From Nannocystis pusilla (lineage in GTDB: Bacteria; Myxococcota_A; Polyangia; Nannocystales; Nannocystaceae): DNA of 64,000 nucleotides. Each line of letters opens with the position of its first letter. Within the stretch, counting starts at the first letter, position 1. The notes beneath the pieces were generated by a model, which was not told where the DNA came from, did no database searches, and saw only the letters and a list, made by a program, of their open reading frames with translations. This document shows positions 61,827 through 64,000 of this stretch, piece after piece. The DNA lies in assembly GCF_020073745.1 (NCBI RefSeq), contig NZ_JAIRAU010000027.1:626593-690592 (forward strand), written 5' to 3'. The translations under genes and the position numbers were made by a program.

Positions 61827-62798
61827 TCACCGCGCGGCGCTTTCGCTGGTGAGTCCAAGGCCGGTCTGCGCGCTCGCCAGTGCGCGGACGAGGGATTCCA
61901 CACGGTCGATCAGCGCGGCGAGGCGCGGACGGGTCGAACGGATCGGCGCGGCTCCGGCGGTCGACGCGAACGCGGCGAGCTCCGGCCACACGGCGGGCCG
62001 CGCCTCGTCCATGTAGAGCGCGCGATTCACCTCGAGCTGCAACGCGTGCTGGCCGGCCTCCGGTCTGCCGAAAGAGCGCACGAGTTCGCCGCCGCGATAG
62101 GGGTCGTTGAGACGCACGGAGAGCGCCTGCCGACCGTCCGCAGACGCGCGTAGCGCCGCGAGCGCGCGCTGCTGCAGGCCGGGGCTGCAGGCTCCGCCCT
62201 CGTAGGTGCCGAGGATCAGGTCGCCGGGGACGCTGCTCGGCATGCTGTGGGCGTCGAGCAGGATCGCGTGGCCGAAGCGGGCCCGCCGGCGCGCCAGCAG
62301 CACCGACAGAGCGCGGTGGTAGGGGAGGTAGTAGCGGCTGAGGCGCTGCGCGAACTCGGCGTACGACAGCGGGTGGTCGAGGATCGGGATGTTGCCGACG
62401 GCGCTGCCCCACACGACGCCGCGATTTCTGGCCTGGGGGCCGCACCAGCCGCGGCGGTCGGGACGCGGCGCGGGGTGGTCGGGGACCAACTCGGAACTGA
62501 CGTCGTCGGGGGCGCGGTTGAGATCGACGAGCAGCCGGCTGTACTCGGCCCGCACGACGGCGGCACCGAGAGCGGCGGCGCGGCTGTAGAGCAGGTGCAC
62601 CTCGTAATCGGCGTTGCGCGCGAACTCGACGGCGGGCCGCGCTCGCGGGGCGTCGGCCGGCCATGCGAGGCCGACGTGCGGCAGGCTGATGACGAGCGGC
62701 GTGATGCGTTCGGCGGGGGTGAAACGGAACGGCAGCGGCGTCCCGGACGGATGCCCGACGTCCTCGGCGCCGAGCTGCTCGAGCGCGGGTTCGATCAC
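61827..62798 (-). CDS. N-formylglutamate amidohydrolase-like protein
   Basis: About 323 residues starting at GTG 62798 in a GTGA overlap with the upstream M61 gene. Motifs: PLVISLPHVGLAWP, LLVDLNRAPDDVS, NIPILDHPLSYAEFAQRL, AILLDAHSMPSSVPGDLILGTYEG and LQLEVNRALYMDE, giving the metal-binding residues of the FGase family. Members hydrolyse N-formylglutamate in histidine degradation or related N-acyl compounds; without hut genes nearby, the role is uncertain. It is translationally coupled to the M61-type peptidase. Confidence 0.85.
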   Translation of the reverse strand: MIEPALEQLGAEDVGHPSGTPLPFRFTPAERITPLVISLPHVGLAWPADAPRARPAVEFARNADYEVHLLYSRAAALGAAVVRAEYSRLLVDLNRAPDDVSSELVPDHPAPRPDRRGWCGPQARNRGVVWGSAVGNIPILDHPLSYAEFAQRLSRYYLPYHRALSVLLARRRARFGHAILLDAHSMPSSVPGDLILGTYEGGACSPGLQQRALAALRASADGRQALSVRLNDPYRGGELVRSFGRPEAGQHALQLEVNRALYMDEARPAVWPELAAFASTAGAAPIRSTRPRLAALIDRVESLVRALASAQTGLGLTSESAAR

Positions 62799-64000
62799 GG
62801 GTCGCTCCAGCGCCGGCCCGACCAGGCTTCGAAGCGCGCACAGGCGGCCGAGTCGGCGTCGGCGATCCGCTCGATGTGCGGCGCGCCGCGGGCGGCCGCG
62901 AAGGCGACCGGGATCGTCAGGACGCGCTCGCGGCGGCTGACCAGGAGCTCCGCGGGGAGGCCGGGCTGGAGGTGATCCCAGACGCGGGGAGCGCGGGCCG
63001 AGCGGAGGCGCAGCCAGGAGCCGTCGACGCGGCGAGCGGCCAGGAGCTCGTCGCCGGGAGCGAGGCCGGCGCGCTCGGCCGGCGAATCGGTGCGCACGAA
63101 TTCGACCCATGGAGCGCCGCCTCGATCCTGGATCGTGAAGCCGAGCTCGATGAGGCCGGGGCCGACTGGCTTTTCGGACAGACGCAGGCCGAGCAACGCG
63201 AGCGGTCCGAAGTCGAGGTCGGTCGGCTCGTTCCAGAGTGCGCGGACGGCGCGGGGGACCTCGCCCAGGCCGCTGTGCTCACCGAGGATCCGGGCGAGGT
63301 CCTCCGAGGTAAAGCCTGGATAAGAATAGGTGTTCGCGGTCGACGGTCCGAGCGTGTCGAGGCTGCCCGGACCGCGGCGCCACAGCTCGGCGAGGACGCC
63401 GTCGAGGCCATTGCCGTCGGGGCGGAGCTCGCGGAGCCACAGGTCGAGGAGCAACGCGACGAGGCTGCCCTTGAGGTAGTAGCTGACCGAGGCGTTGGGG
63501 CTGTCGTCCTGCGGGCGGTAGAGCTTGACCCATGCGTCGAAGCTCGACTCCTCGAGCGACTGGACGCGGCGACCGGGGGTGTCGCGCAGGCGGGCGATCG
63601 AGTCGGCGAGGCGCTGGAGGTGCGCCTTGACGCTGATCTCGCCGCTGCGCAGGACGAGCAGGCCGTCGTAGTAGCTGGTGAAGCCCTCGGCGATCCACAG
63701 CTCGCGGGTGTAGTTCTCGCGGGTGTAGTCGAACGGTCCGAGCGCACGCGGGCGCAGGCGCTTGACGTTCCAGGCGTGGAACAGCTCGTGGCTGGCGAGC
63801 TCGAGGAGATCGTAGACGCCGGTCTCGCTGTCGTCGTCGCGTTCGCGGTTGCCGGCCTCGACGCGCCGCGCTGCCGGCGCCCACGACTCCGGCTCGACGC
63901 CGAGGACGCTGCCGGCGAGGTGCTCGAGGCCGCCGCGGGCCCCGACGGCGGCGTGCACGAGGAAGGTGTAGTGGTCGTAGGGGCGCGCGGGCCAGAACCG
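62795..64000 (-). CDS. M61 (glycyl aminopeptidase) family protein, N-terminus beyond window
   Basis: The frame is open to the window edge; 401 residues are visible and the start lies outside. The zinc motif HELFHAWNVKRLRP, then ELWIAEGFTSYYDGLLVLRSG with the third ligand Glu, identify the M61 peptidase domain; the first visible residues (YDHYTFLVHAAVGARGGLEH) are part of it. A C-terminal PDZ domain is seen (GGAPWVEFVRTDSPAERAGLAPGDELLA). Such proteins cleave N-terminal Gly or Ala from peptides. It is coupled to the N-formylglutamate amidohydrolase-like gene by a four-base overlap. Confidence 0.88.
   Translation of the reverse strand, partial: RFWPARPYDHYTFLVHAAVGARGGLEHLAGSVLGVEPESWAPAARRVEAGNRERDDDSETGVYDLLELASHELFHAWNVKRLRPRALGPFDYTRENYTRELWIAEGFTSYYDGLLVLRSGEISVKAHLQRLADSIARLRDTPGRRVQSLEESSFDAWVKLYRPQDDSPNASVSYYLKGSLVALLLDLWLRELRPDGNGLDGVLAELWRRGPGSLDTLGPSTANTYSYPGFTSEDLARILGEHSGLGEVPRAVRALWNEPTDLDFGPLALLGLRLSEKPVGPGLIELGFTIQDRGGAPWVEFVRTDSPAERAGLAPGDELLAARRVDGSWLRLRSARAPRVWDHLQPGLPAELLVSRRERVLTIPVAFAAARGAPHIERIADADSAACARFEAWSGRRWSDP

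Overview
The window is about 64 kb of very GC-rich DNA, roughly 73-74% by eye. It has the hallmarks of a predatory or social myxobacterium of the Nannocystis/Enhygromyxa/Plesiocystis group (Nannocystineae, Myxococcota). The evidence is a large number of lipoproteins with Thr/Gly/Asp-rich linkers after the lipobox, cysteine-rich lipoproteins, giant TPR scaffolds, DUF6263-like lipoproteins and many GTG starts. The assignment is by style only; no rRNA or tRNA gene was seen. Because of the GC content, nearly every gene casts long open shadows in other frames, and these were left out.

Layout. 1-10137 (minus): a three-gene operon ending in two giant paralogous TPR proteins, the last cut by the window edge. 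10175-14373 (plus): a zinc-ribbon/low-complexity/HEAT protein coupled to a calcineurin-like phosphoesterase. 14490-16941 (minus): a SnoaL-like protein and a sulfur operon (two YeeE/YedE halves plus a persulfide-dioxygenase-like MBL protein). 17091-23272: an SMP-30-like protein, two lipoproteins, a 955-residue multi-domain PDZ protein and a small membrane protein. 23273-23768: a repeat-rich non-coding island. 23769-30253 (minus): a porin-like protein, two OB-fold-like lipoproteins and a lipoprotein 5'-nucleotidase, which look like a surface nucleotide/phosphate scavenging set. 30759-33137: two more lipoproteins. 33171-39785: glycogen/alpha-glucan metabolism (malQ, glgX, glgB). 39997-46831: a secreted esterase, a small membrane protein, a PaaZ/BoxD-type aldehyde dehydrogenase, an aconitase-superfamily fusion, a lipoprotein methyltransferase and thioredoxin. 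47031-50691: hemX-like, hemA and, convergently, hemC. 50985-53485 (minus): thiS-thiG-thiE followed by a signal-peptidase-like protein lacking the catalytic dyad. 53712-55697: a Crp/Fnr regulator and alanine racemase. 55792-64000 (minus): DUF6263-like, L,D-transpeptidase, radical SAM, two Pro/TPR-rich envelope proteins, N-formylglutamate amidohydrolase-like and an M61 peptidase cut by the window edge.

The most striking signal is not a gene. A family of short palindromes built on the core GGACATGTCC (or GGACAGGTCC), normally as two or three copies 3-4 nt apart, is scattered over the whole window. Intergenic arrays sit mostly just after stop codons and at convergent gene junctions. Many degenerate single pairs lie in frame inside coding sequences, including hemC, glgB, glgX, the YeeE-like gene and the HEAT-protein gene, where they encode short loops not expected from the protein families. 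At 46445-46476 one copy with a flanking A-run looks like a terminator for trxA. The family resembles an in-frame-tolerated palindromic element, as described for Rickettsia palindromic elements, but I recognise no published family with this core.
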